From Rikenellaceae bacterium (GTDB lineage Bacteria > Bacteroidota > Bacteroidia > Bacteroidales > UBA932): 48,206 bases of DNA. Position numbers and translations under genes: made by a program. The stretch covers positions 1-48,206 of the forward strand of contig JALFGP010000108.1 in NCBI GenBank assembly GCA_022777205.1, given 5' to 3'. Every line of letters starts with the position of its first letter. Within the stretch, counting starts at the first letter, position 1. This document shows positions 35,728 through 44,168 of the stretch, one piece after another. The notes beneath the pieces were generated by a model that was not told the origin of the DNA, did not search any database, and saw only the letters and a list, made by a program, of their open reading frames with translations.

Positions 35728-36441
35728 TTACTGGCACCTGGCAAGGTCATACAGTTTTTCCAGGATATGTTTGGAAACTGCCTTTCTGTTATACTGTTCC
35801 ATAAATCCCTTTACCCTGTGGCAGTCGGAACCGAAAGTGGAATACATATCGTTCTCCAACAGCCACTTCGCCTTTTCCATTGCAGTGCGGCCATAGTATC
35901 CGGTCAAGGAAGAGAGGTTAAGCTGAAGTTTCACCCCGTCTGCAACCAGGCTTGAATAGTCCTCATTTTTGAGGTAGCGGTATCTTTCAGGATGGGCCAG
36001 AATCGGAGTAATTCCCTTCATTCTGACAAGGGCAAGTGAGGAGAAAAGATTCAGCGGAGGATTGTTGGCCGAGGTCTCAATGAGAAGAAGTCCATCACGA
36101 TGAAGCAGCAGGTCCCTATTCTTCAGCCTCTGCAGGAAAAGCGTGTCTATCATATATTCCGCTGCCAGATGCAGCTTGATGGGCCCTTTGTACAGAGACT
36201 GCAGGAGTTCAAAACGCTCCTTGAGCTGTTCAGTAGTGTTTGGGACATCCTCCATAATATGCGGTGTACACCAAACTTCCCTAACTCCGAGAGACTCTTC
36301 AAATTCAAGCATTGCCAGAGCATCCTCCCTATGGGCAGCCCCGTCATCCACTCCGAAGAGTATGTGGGAATGAGCATCAACGGAGCCTGACAAAATGCCA
36401 GACTCCGCCAATGAGTACCTTTTAGTGAAGAAATCAAACAT
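35728..36441 (-). CDS. PHP-type tyrosine-protein phosphatase (CpsB/YwqE-like)
   Basis: This 237-residue PHP metallo-phosphatase has its metal ligands visible: H24 and H26 (VDAHSHILFGVDDGA), His in CTPHIMED, Glu in LAAEYMID, His in ILAHPERYRYL, and Asp/His in FGSDCHR. CpsB/YwqE enzymes dephosphorylate the tyrosine cluster of the polysaccharide co-polymerase kinase. It begins 2 bases after the kinase stop, which strongly supports that partner. Bacteria with fused Wzc kinases often use a low-molecular-weight phosphatase instead; here the PHP class, common in Firmicutes and also seen in Bacteroidetes, is used. Confidence 0.92.
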   Translation of the reverse strand: MFDFFTKRYSLAESGILSGSVDAHSHILFGVDDGAAHREDALAMLEFEESLGVREVWCTPHIMEDVPNTTEQLKERFELLQSLYKGPIKLHLAAEYMIDTLFLQRLKNRDLLLHRDGLLLIETSANNPPLNLFSSLALVRMKGITPILAHPERYRYLKNEDYSSLVADGVKLQLNLSSLTGYYGRTAMEKAKWLLENDMYSTFGSDCHRVKGFMEQYNRKAVSKHILEKLYDLARCQ

Positions 36442-36443
36442 AA

Positions 36444-38897
36444 CTATTTCTTTGGCTTGGACTCTGCATCATCCGCATTGCCGTAGCCATAGCCGTATCC
36501 GTAACCATAACCGTAGCCATATCCATAACCATAGCCATAACCGTTACCGTTCTTGGAGTATGGCTTGTATTGCATTTCAACTCCATTGAGCACAATACAC
36601 ATATTCTTGAAACGCTTCTGGTCATAGAGTTCATTAATCTTCGGAAGAACCCTCTTGTCAAGCAGTCGGGCTCTTGTCACAAAGAGAGTTATGTCAGAAT
36701 ACTCAGTCACGATTGAAGGATCCGCAACAATCTCAATAGGAGGACAGTCGATGAAGATATAGTCGTAGGTTTTCTTCATTGAATCCAGCAACTGCGGAAG
36801 ACGCTCGGAAAGCAGCAACTCTGTCGGGTTTGGAGGAAGCACACCCACCGGAATGCAGTAGAGATTTTTGGAAACTTCCGTAACTAACTCGTCAATACTT
36901 CCGATATCACCGTTCAGATATGATGAAATACCTATTGAACTGCTGATACCCAGGCTCTTGCCGAGTGACCCTTTTCTGAGGTCCAAGTCTATCATCATCA
37001 CCTTGGCCGGCTTAATGGCCATAGATGCGGCAATATTGATACAGGTGAAGGTCTTTCCGGCGTTAGGATTGAAAGAGGTGAGCATTATCACCTTGCTGCC
37101 TTTCTTGCCTAACATAAGGTCCAGATTGGTTCTGAGAACCCTGTAGGCCTCATTCATCATATCCCTCTTGCCGGGTTTGACAAGTATCTTGCAAGGCTCG
37201 TCCTCGGCGTTCTTTCTCCTTGGAATTAACTTGTATTTCTTGACGAGTTTTGACAGAGGCACCTCAGCGAGGAACGGAACTTTGAGCCTTCCCAGATCAG
37301 ATCTTGTCTTGACTGTCATATCCAGGAAAGCACGGAGGAAGAACCACGCGAAAGGAATGCCAATACCCAAAACGATTGCAATGAGCAGAATCATCGACCT
37401 CTTCGGAGAAACCGGAAGCGGAGATCCGTTAGGACGCATGATGACTCTTGTGTTGCCCACATTGACCAGAGCAGTGATTTCATTTTCCTCCCTCTTCTGG
37501 AGCAGGAAAATATAGAGGCTCTCCTTCACCTTCTGCTGGCGCTGCATAGAAAGAAGTTCATATTCCTGACCTGAACTGGAAGCAATGCGGCGGATAATCT
37601 GATCTTCCTGATCCTTGAGGCTGGATGCCTCCAGGGTGAGAGTGGAGATGAGGTTGTCGATGGAGCGGAGGATGGCGCTGCGGAGGGAGGTGATGGCAGC
37701 ATTCACGTCAGCTACGAGAGGGTTGGAACTTCCGACATTCTTGTAGCGGTCCCTCTGGAGTATGAGTTTATTGTACTCGGTTATCTGACCGTCCACACCA
37801 TTACCCATAATCCCGAGGTTGGAAGGGATGAGGTCGCTCTGATGGGCCGGATCATTGAGATAGTCTTTCACAAACCCAGCTATGGAGAGCTGGTTGTTCA
37901 CTTCGAACAGCTTTGAAGCATAGGTGGAAGACTCTTCAAGATACTGCTGGGCCACTGCCCTGATGTCGGTGAGGTTGTTGGCAGACTTGAAGCTCTTGAG
38001 TTCCCCTTCTATGCCTCCGAGTTCATTTTCGATGATGGAAAGGCGTTCGGTGATGAAGGTGCTGGTGTTCCTCGCCGCACGGTTCTTTTCATAAAGCCAG
38101 ACTTCGTTGTAAACATCGATGAGTGAAGAAAGAATGTTTTCGGCACGGGCAGGGAACTTGTCATTGTAGCTCAACACCACCACCGTGGATTCCTTGCTGG
38201 AAATTTCTGCCGAAAGGCTGGCTGTAAGAGCCTTGGCCTTGGCCATAGAGTTCACCCAAGTCACCGTTATGTCATTGCTCCAGGTGTCCAGTGCGACAGA
38301 AGGCACAAGCACTATCCTTCCGGCCGGTGTGCTGATGGTATCGTTGAGACGGCCTGTAACCGAGCCTTCAATTTTATCCTTGCCCACCTTGAACTTGCTC
38401 AACTCGAATGTGTCGTCTGATGCTTTCTTAACCTGGAATGAAAATGCCCCTTTAGGATTGTCTCCGGCAAGCACCATTTCGAAAGGACGGTTGCCATAGA
38501 GTTCCACGGTCCTGAGAATCTGGTGTTCGGTGTAGGAGGTCTGGAGATTGTTCCTTTCCACCACGATTTTCATAAGGTCCGGAGATGTAAACGCCTCCAT
38601 TTCGTTTTCCACTGCCACAGTATTCCTCAAACGCATTCCGCCGCCTGAAAAAGACGAAAGATTGCGCACAGCTGCATCCTGCTGGCTTTCATCGACGATG
38701 AGCTTGGCGCTGCGGACATATACTGACGGAGTCTTGTAGAGGTGGAAACAAGCTGCGATGAGGCAGATTGCCACACCGGCAACCATCCACCATTTGCGAT
38801 GGACGAAAATTGCCAATATGTCGGTAATCGAGAACTGCATCTCGTCATTTTCCTGATTCGAAGTGAAGTTCTGAGTATTGTTGTTGAGTTCTCCCAT
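36444..38897 (-). CDS. Polysaccharide co-polymerase and tyrosine autokinase (Wzc type) with Gly-Tyr tail
   Basis: The protein has 817 residues. TM1 (about 36-53) is followed by a Wzz-type periplasmic domain with long coiled coils, TM2 (about residues 505-525, ILLIAIVLGIGIPFAWFFLRAF), and a cytoplasmic BY-kinase. The kinase has Walker A FNPNAGKT (K615), Walker A' MMIDLDLRKGSLG and Walker B YIFIDCPPIE. The C-terminus carries a perfect (Gly-Tyr)10 repeat (about 786-806) plus nearby tyrosines, the likely autophosphorylation cluster. It controls chain length and export with the Wza-like protein encoded 36 bases upstream and is probably reset by the PHP phosphatase encoded 2 bases downstream. Confidence 0.95.
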   Translation of the reverse strand: MGELNNNTQNFTSNQENDEMQFSITDILAIFVHRKWWMVAGVAICLIAACFHLYKTPSVYVRSAKLIVDESQQDAAVRNLSSFSGGGMRLRNTVAVENEMEAFTSPDLMKIVVERNNLQTSYTEHQILRTVELYGNRPFEMVLAGDNPKGAFSFQVKKASDDTFELSKFKVGKDKIEGSVTGRLNDTISTPAGRIVLVPSVALDTWSNDITVTWVNSMAKAKALTASLSAEISSKESTVVVLSYNDKFPARAENILSSLIDVYNEVWLYEKNRAARNTSTFITERLSIIENELGGIEGELKSFKSANNLTDIRAVAQQYLEESSTYASKLFEVNNQLSIAGFVKDYLNDPAHQSDLIPSNLGIMGNGVDGQITEYNKLILQRDRYKNVGSSNPLVADVNAAITSLRSAILRSIDNLISTLTLEASSLKDQEDQIIRRIASSSGQEYELLSMQRQQKVKESLYIFLLQKREENEITALVNVGNTRVIMRPNGSPLPVSPKRSMILLIAIVLGIGIPFAWFFLRAFLDMTVKTRSDLGRLKVPFLAEVPLSKLVKKYKLIPRRKNAEDEPCKILVKPGKRDMMNEAYRVLRTNLDLMLGKKGSKVIMLTSFNPNAGKTFTCINIAASMAIKPAKVMMIDLDLRKGSLGKSLGISSSIGISSYLNGDIGSIDELVTEVSKNLYCIPVGVLPPNPTELLLSERLPQLLDSMKKTYDYIFIDCPPIEIVADPSIVTEYSDITLFVTRARLLDKRVLPKINELYDQKRFKNMCIVLNGVEMQYKPYSKNGNGYGYGYGYGYGYGYGYGYGYGNADDAESKPKK
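36481..36540 (-). repeat. Hexanucleotide repeat encoding (Gly-Tyr)10
   Basis: Ten GGN-TAY codon pairs stand in tandem at the 3' end of the Wzc-type gene. Third positions vary at both codons (GGT/GGC/GGA, TAT/TAC), so the peptide is perfect while the DNA is imperfect. This suggests selection on the amino acids rather than recent slippage. Confidence 0.9.
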
Positions 38898-38933
38898 AAT
38901 CTTGATTTGGATTAGAAACGTTTATGAACTTGA

Positions 38934-39758
38934 CTATTTTGCCCGCATCACCAGAGTTGAAATCAGAGTCGCGAGAGACACGACCACAGAACTTGAGGAC
39001 AGCGCGATGCTTGTGATTCTCAATGCCTTGTCATCCACAGTGGACTGGCGTTTCTTGACATCAGAAGGTTCCACATAAATAATATCGTTCTGCTTGAGGT
39101 AATAGGCCGGACTCTGAAAGAGACTGGTGCTCGTCAGGTCAACCTGGAATATTGTCCTCTCACCTGCATTTTCGCGGATTACCGACACATTCTTCCTCTG
39201 TCCGAAAAGGGTAAGGTCTCCGGCAAGGCTGATTGCCTGGAGAATGGTGAGCCTGTCTCCGCTGATGCTGAAGGTGCCCGGAGCCTTGACTTCACCCAGA
39301 ACAGAAATCTTGAAATTGGTAAATTCGATGGTCACGATGGGATCATCCAGGTATTTGTTCTTGATAAGTTCCTTTTTGATGAATTCTGCGCACTCCCACC
39401 TTGTCATCCCGGAAATCTTGAGCCTGCCGAGTACCGGGAAATTGATGCAGCCCTCTTCGTCCACTGCATAGCAGGAAATCCTCTGGGTTCCGGAGGCGGT
39501 GTCTGAACCGGCACTGATATTCACCAGTGGAAGGTTGAACATAGGGGCAAGTTCTGGTGTCCTGGAATTCACCACTATGGACAACATATCTTTCGGTTCA
39601 ATAACGATACCTGCATTTTTCTCAAGAGCCACAGGATCATTCAGGACTTTGTCCTGCAGATAGGTTATGTCCTTGGACGAGCCGCAGGACGACAAAGACA
39701 AAACAGTCACTGCTGCCAAGAGCACAAAAAGTGTGACATTTCTTCTCACTGTTAACAT
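38934..39758 (-). CDS. Polysaccharide export outer-membrane lipoprotein (Wza-like)
   Basis: The protein has 274 residues. A lipoprotein signal ends in LSSC with Cys25. The Poly_export domain begins near GIVIEPKDMLSIVV, and FPVLGRLKISGMTRWECAEFIKKEL belongs to it. A SLBB domain follows (ISVLGEVKAPGTFSI, LTILQAISLAGDL). A hydrophobic helix (about 248-270) closes the protein, as in Wza, where the last helix crosses the outer membrane. It forms the export channel with the Wzc-type kinase. It is the first gene of the operon, with a consensus promoter upstream. Confidence 0.94.
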   Translation of the reverse strand: MLTVRRNVTLFVLLAAVTVLSLSSCGSSKDITYLQDKVLNDPVALEKNAGIVIEPKDMLSIVVNSRTPELAPMFNLPLVNISAGSDTASGTQRISCYAVDEEGCINFPVLGRLKISGMTRWECAEFIKKELIKNKYLDDPIVTIEFTNFKISVLGEVKAPGTFSISGDRLTILQAISLAGDLTLFGQRKNVSVIRENAGERTIFQVDLTSTSLFQSPAYYLKQNDIIYVEPSDVKKRQSTVDDKALRITSIALSSSSVVVSLATLISTLVMRAK

Positions 39759-39834
39759 AGATATACCGTTAGTTAATTATACATCCGGGAGGCAGTTCCC
39801 AAACCGCCAGAACTCTCTGCCGCAAAAGGGCGTG

Positions 39835-39866
39835 CAAATATACTGAACATTTGGCAGATACACAAA
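39835..39866 (-). promoter_or_regulatory. Bacteroidetes-type promoter for the polysaccharide export operon
   Basis: On the minus strand, TTTG (39866-39863), a 20-base spacer and TATATTTG (39842-39835) match the consensus. Transcription should start near 39828, giving a leader of about 70 bases before the Wza-like gene. The rest of the 140-base gap to the NhaC gene shows no clear terminator. Confidence 0.78.
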
Positions 39867-39898
39867 TACAGCACAGGAATAAAAGCCCGTTCACAAGG

Positions 39899-41359
39899 TC
39901 ATCCGGCACTTCTTTTCCTTATCTTCCAGCCCAGGGCCGCAACCAATATGGACATCAGGGGCGAGATGATATTGAACAGGCAAAAGGGCAGATATTCCGG
40001 TGTGGCGACTTTCAGAATGGTAGCCTGGGTCATACCGCAAGAATTCCAGGGGATGAGAACGGAGCAGACTGTCGCAGAATCTTCAACAGAACGGCTCAAG
40101 AGCCTGTTTTCATAGCCCTTTTCCCTGTAGAGTTCTTTATACAGGCTGCCGGTGAGGATAATCGAAAGATACTGGTCTCCCGTAATCATATCACAGAAAA
40201 TGCCGGTGCCGACGGTGGAGCTGACAAGTCCGAAAGTGGAACGTATGCCCTTCTGTAGCATCCGGGTAAGGCTCACCAGCATTCCGCTGCCCACCAGCGC
40301 CCCTCCGAAAGCCGATGCGGAAATCACAAGAAAAACCGTCGGCAACATTCCTGTAATGCCGTTCGTGGCAATCAGCTCATCCAGCTGAGGATTGCCCACG
40401 GAGATTGAGGTGGGGCCATAGACAGTGAGCATACATCCCCTGAAGGCATCCCGGAAGCCCAATCCGGCAAAATCCCCGACCGGCTGCCCTGTGGAGATGT
40501 GCCAGAGAATCTGAGGCTGGAAAATGAGCGCGGTGACTATGCCCAGCAGGGAAGCTATGAACAGAGTGAGCAGTGCCGGAGTCTTCCTTGAAATCAGAAG
40601 GGCTGTAATCAGCGGAGTGACCATCAGCCAGGGAGTTAAGCGGAAACTTCCGGACAAGTCCGAGGCAAATTCAGCCGCAGTGCTTCCGGGTTCCGAACTG
40701 TGGCACAGACTCACGACCAGAAAAACGGTTATGGCTATGACGAATGAAGGGATGGTGGTCTTCATCATATAGCGGATATGCGTAAACAGAGGTGTACCGG
40801 TGGACGAGGAGGCGAGGGTCGTGGTGTCGGACAAAGGGGAAATCTTGTCTCCGAAATAGGCTCCGGAAATGATGGCTCCGGCTGTCCATCCGGGAGAATA
40901 GCCCTGGGCCGTGCCTATGCCTATGAGTGCGACGCCTATGGTGGCAATCGTAGTCCAGGAACTTCCGGTCATAACCGAAATCAGGGCGCATATCAGGCAG
41001 GTGGCGAAAAGGAAAATCTTGGGAGTGATGATGTTCATTCCGTAATAAATCATCATAGGCACAATTCCGCTCGCCATCCAGCTTCCAGCAACGGCTCCTA
41101 TGAGAAAAAGCACTATGATTGCGGTGCCCACTGAACGTACATTGTCCAGAATCCCCTCTTCGAGCTGCTCCCAACTGACTTTGTAGAAAATCATTGAGAT
41201 GGCCGTCACCAGAGCCGCTGCCAAAAGCAGGGAAACCTGGCTTGCCCCGTCGAGAGCACCGGAGCCGAACACCCGGATTACCACCGACAAAATTGCAGTA
41301 AGGAATACAAAGGGAATCAGAGACACCCAGGCCGAGGGTAGTTTGGACGGTTCTTTCAT
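39899..41359 (-). CDS. nhaC: Na+/H+ antiporter, NhaC family
   Basis: This is a 486-residue membrane protein with about 11-12 helices. GSSWTTIATIGVALIGIG, SGAYFGDKISPLSDTT and MLPTVFLVISASAFGGAL are typical of the NhaC/ion-transporter superfamily; the Asp residues in GDKISPLSDT are candidates for cation binding. Late segments IFCDMITGDQYLSIILTG and VLIPWNSCGMTQATIL also fit. It should expel Na+ at the inner membrane. Its start overlaps the lpdA stop by 4 bases (ATGA), an unexpected partner for the glycine cleavage genes. Confidence 0.92.
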   Translation of the reverse strand: MKEPSKLPSAWVSLIPFVFLTAILSVVIRVFGSGALDGASQVSLLLAAALVTAISMIFYKVSWEQLEEGILDNVRSVGTAIIVLFLIGAVAGSWMASGIVPMMIYYGMNIITPKIFLFATCLICALISVMTGSSWTTIATIGVALIGIGTAQGYSPGWTAGAIISGAYFGDKISPLSDTTTLASSSTGTPLFTHIRYMMKTTIPSFVIAITVFLVVSLCHSSEPGSTAAEFASDLSGSFRLTPWLMVTPLITALLISRKTPALLTLFIASLLGIVTALIFQPQILWHISTGQPVGDFAGLGFRDAFRGCMLTVYGPTSISVGNPQLDELIATNGITGMLPTVFLVISASAFGGALVGSGMLVSLTRMLQKGIRSTFGLVSSTVGTGIFCDMITGDQYLSIILTGSLYKELYREKGYENRLLSRSVEDSATVCSVLIPWNSCGMTQATILKVATPEYLPFCLFNIISPLMSILVAALGWKIRKRSAG

Positions 41360-42714
41360 CTCGCGCAGTTAAGTAGGATTTCAGAAAATGAGGGATGAGG
41401 ATGTATTATGTCCGAGAGTTCGTCCAGCGTGGCATTAAAGTTCATAAGTGCCGACACTTCCGAAATCATCTCCGGGGCCGAAGCTCCGATTATGTGGCAG
41501 CCGAGGATTTGTCCATCCCTGAGCCCATCCTGATCGGGTTGAGCCACCAGAACTTTGCAAATACCTTCCCCACAGTCAGATGCGAGAGCCATTCCGGAGG
41601 ATCCGTACATAGATTTGAAGACCTTGCAGGCTATGCCCCTGGACTTGCATGCCTCTTCAGACAGTCCCACAGATGCCACAGGAGGATCTGTAAACACCGC
41701 GGAAGGCATTATTTCCTCCCTGATGCGTGCTTTCGGGCTGTTCCCCACGGAAGAACAGATATGGTCCAGGGCAATCCGGCCCTGGAACACAGCCGCGTGG
41801 GCCAGCATCATTTTCCCGTTCACGTCCCCTACGGCATATACACCCTTGAGAGTGGTTTCCATATTTTCATCCGTCACAATGCCCTTGCGTGTCCATTCCA
41901 GGCCCTCACATCCCTGCACAACCCTGGTGTCGGGTACCCTTCCGCAGGCCATCAGCACCTTGTCCGAAACCAGGCTGTCTGTCTTGTCCCCGGACTGGAA
42001 AAAGACTCTCTGTCCCTGTCCTTCGGCTCTGATTTCCGTAACAGATGCTCCGAGCAGGAATTTCACACCCTTTCTGGACAGGGACTGTTTCAATCTTTTC
42101 GCGAGGTCAACATCCAGATTTGGCAAAATGTTCCGGCAGTATTCAATCACGCTCACCTCGGATCCGAGTTTGTTGAAAACAGACGCGAACTCCATTCCGA
42201 TGACTCCCCCGCCTATGACGGCAAGACGCTGCGGAACTTCCTTGAGTTCAAGCATATCCGAAGAAGAAAGAATGCCCGGGACGGAAACTGCTCCGGGAAC
42301 ATTCAGCCAAGCCGTGTGGGAACCCGATGCAATGATTATCCTGTCGGCTTCAAGACGCAGACGGGGCTCGGAAAGGCCGGGATTCTGTACCGCCTCAGCC
42401 TCTGTGGGCCAGACCAGAACTGTCCTCCCGTCAATCACCCTGGCAATACCATAGATGATTTCCACCCCGTCGAGCAAACGTTCCACCCCTTGGCGAAGCT
42501 GGGCGATGACCCCATTCTTGCGTTCAACCATTTCTGAGAGAGAAGCCCCTCTGCGGGCATCGTGACAGAAACATTTGGTGGGGATACATCCTTGGTTCAG
42601 ACAGGTGCCTCCAAGTTTTCCGGCAGTGACGAGTTTCACTTCCATTCCCCTGCGCCTGGCTTCCACTGCGGTTTCATATCCGCCGGGACCTGCGCCTATA
42701 ATGACCAGTCTCAT
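41356..42714 (-). CDS. lpdA: Dihydrolipoyl dehydrogenase (L-protein)
   Basis: This 452-residue FAD enzyme reoxidises the dihydrolipoyl arm with NAD+. The FAD-binding GAGPGGYETAVEA opens the protein. The redox pair C38/C43 lies in GGTCLNQGCIPTK, the NAD site is GGGVIGMEFASVF, and the second FAD motif is YAVGDVNGKMMLAHAA. The catalytic His-Glu is in IIHPHPSFSEIL. It is 32 bases after gcvPB and is the expected fourth component of glycine cleavage here. It could also serve other 2-oxo acid dehydrogenases. Confidence 0.95.
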   Translation of the reverse strand: MRLVIIGAGPGGYETAVEARRRGMEVKLVTAGKLGGTCLNQGCIPTKCFCHDARRGASLSEMVERKNGVIAQLRQGVERLLDGVEIIYGIARVIDGRTVLVWPTEAEAVQNPGLSEPRLRLEADRIIIASGSHTAWLNVPGAVSVPGILSSSDMLELKEVPQRLAVIGGGVIGMEFASVFNKLGSEVSVIEYCRNILPNLDVDLAKRLKQSLSRKGVKFLLGASVTEIRAEGQGQRVFFQSGDKTDSLVSDKVLMACGRVPDTRVVQGCEGLEWTRKGIVTDENMETTLKGVYAVGDVNGKMMLAHAAVFQGRIALDHICSSVGNSPKARIREEIMPSAVFTDPPVASVGLSEEACKSRGIACKVFKSMYGSSGMALASDCGEGICKVLVAQPDQDGLRDGQILGCHIIGASAPEMISEVSALMNFNATLDELSDIIHPHPSFSEILLNCAR

Positions 42715-42746
42715 AGTTTAAGTGACAAGGTTCAAATGGTTGATAA

Positions 42747-44168
42747 TCAAGCTTTCAATTTGGGCTTACGGGCAGCCAGAGTCTCGTCCGGACGACGCAC
42801 CGGAGTGGTATGCGGAGCAGATTTGAGCACATCTGGACTATCAAGGGCCTCCACGGCAATTTTTCTCATAACTTCAATGAACTCGTCCAGAGTCTGTCTG
42901 GATTCGGTTTCAGTGGGCTCTATCATCAGAGACTGGTGGAAGAGCAGAGGGAAATAGATGGTCGGAGCGTGGAATCCATAGTCCAGCAGCCTCTTGGCCA
43001 CATCCAAAGTGCTGACTTCCGTGGACTTGTCCTTGAGCCCGTCAAAGACAAACTCGTGCTTGCAGACAGACTCAATCGGCAGTTCATAGCAGTCCTTCAG
43101 GCATTCCTTGACATAATTGGCCGAAAGGGTGGCATATGCCCCGAGATTCTTCACATTCTCCCTGCCAAGCATCAGTATATAGGACAAAGCCCTCAGAATC
43201 ACTCCGAAGTTGCCCTGGAAACCGCTGATCCGGCCCATACTGAATTCCTGTTCACCGCAATAGAAATCCGGATGCGGAAGACTTCCCCTGAGTTTTTCCG
43301 ATATTCCCACAGGCCCGGAACCCGGACCGCCTCCTCCGTGAGGTGTGGAAAAGGACTTGTGCAGATTCAGGTGCAGAATGTCAAAGCCCATATCCCCGGG
43401 CCTTACCATACCGATGAGAGGGTTCAGGTTGGCCCCATCGTAATAAAGGAGACCGCCGCAGCTGTGCACCAGTTCCGCAATCTCCCTGATTCCGGTTTCG
43501 AAAAGTCCGAGAGTGTTGGGATTGGTCATCATCATACCTGCAACAGTTTCATCCAGAAGAGGTTTCAAATCTTCCACATCCACCCTTCCGTCCTCTCTGG
43601 ACTTGACCTGCACGACTTCAAAGCCGCACACCGCCGCCGAAGCCGGGTTAGTCCCGTGGGCTGAATCCGGGACAATCACCTTGCGGCGGCCCACATCCCC
43701 GCGCAGCAGATGATAATGTTTCATTAGCATCAGGCCGGTAAGCTCTCCGTGAGCCCCGGCAAACGGGTTGAGAGTAAAGGCCGACATTCCGGTTATGGAA
43801 CAGAGGCAGTCAGAGAGTTCCTTATAGACCTGCACACAGCCTTTCACCGTACTGAGCGGCTGCAGAGGATGAATCCCTGCAAACTCCGGCATCGAGGCGA
43901 TTTCCTCGTTGATTTTGGGATTGTACTTCATTGTGCAGCTGCCCAGAGGATAGAAACCGGTGTCCACTCCGAAATTCATCGAAGACAGATTGGTGTAGTG
44001 GCGCACGACTTCCGGCTCACTGACCTGCGGCAGTTCCGGGGCCTGGGCACGCTGCAGCGCAGAAGGCAATTCTGTACAGGAAACTTCTCCATAGCCATTG
44101 TCAGGCAAACTGAAACCGCAACGGCCCGGCTGCGAGAGTTCAAATATCAATTTGTCGTAATATTTCAT
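42747..44168 (-). CDS. gcvPB: Glycine dehydrogenase (decarboxylating) subunit 2
   Basis: This 473-residue half corresponds to the C-terminal part of P-protein. The cofactor Lys271 lies in LNLHKSFSTPHGGGGPGSGP. LGSCTMKYNPKINE and PDSAHGTNPASA are conserved blocks. With GcvPA it forms the decarboxylase that passes the aminomethyl group of glycine to lipoyl-GcvH. The gene overlaps gcvPA by 4 bases (ATGA). The C-terminal end (HTTPVRRPDETLAARKPKLKA) matches that of full-length P-proteins. Confidence 0.96.
   Translation of the reverse strand: MKYYDKLIFELSQPGRCGFSLPDNGYGEVSCTELPSALQRAQAPELPQVSEPEVVRHYTNLSSMNFGVDTGFYPLGSCTMKYNPKINEEIASMPEFAGIHPLQPLSTVKGCVQVYKELSDCLCSITGMSAFTLNPFAGAHGELTGLMLMKHYHLLRGDVGRRKVIVPDSAHGTNPASAAVCGFEVVQVKSREDGRVDVEDLKPLLDETVAGMMMTNPNTLGLFETGIREIAELVHSCGGLLYYDGANLNPLIGMVRPGDMGFDILHLNLHKSFSTPHGGGGPGSGPVGISEKLRGSLPHPDFYCGEQEFSMGRISGFQGNFGVILRALSYILMLGRENVKNLGAYATLSANYVKECLKDCYELPIESVCKHEFVFDGLKDKSTEVSTLDVAKRLLDYGFHAPTIYFPLLFHQSLMIEPTETESRQTLDEFIEVMRKIAVEALDSPDVLKSAPHTTPVRRPDETLAARKPKLKA

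Noticed and set aside
41395..42537. 380-residue plus-strand open frame
   Set aside because: Lies entirely antisense to lpdA, which has every expected motif; no recognisable domain, and Cys/His/Arg-rich composition typical of a shadow frame.
44165..44168. gcvPA/gcvPB junction as a frameshifted gcvP
   Set aside because: The stop and start overlap as ATGA, both halves have complete family ends, and split P-proteins are a known natural form.
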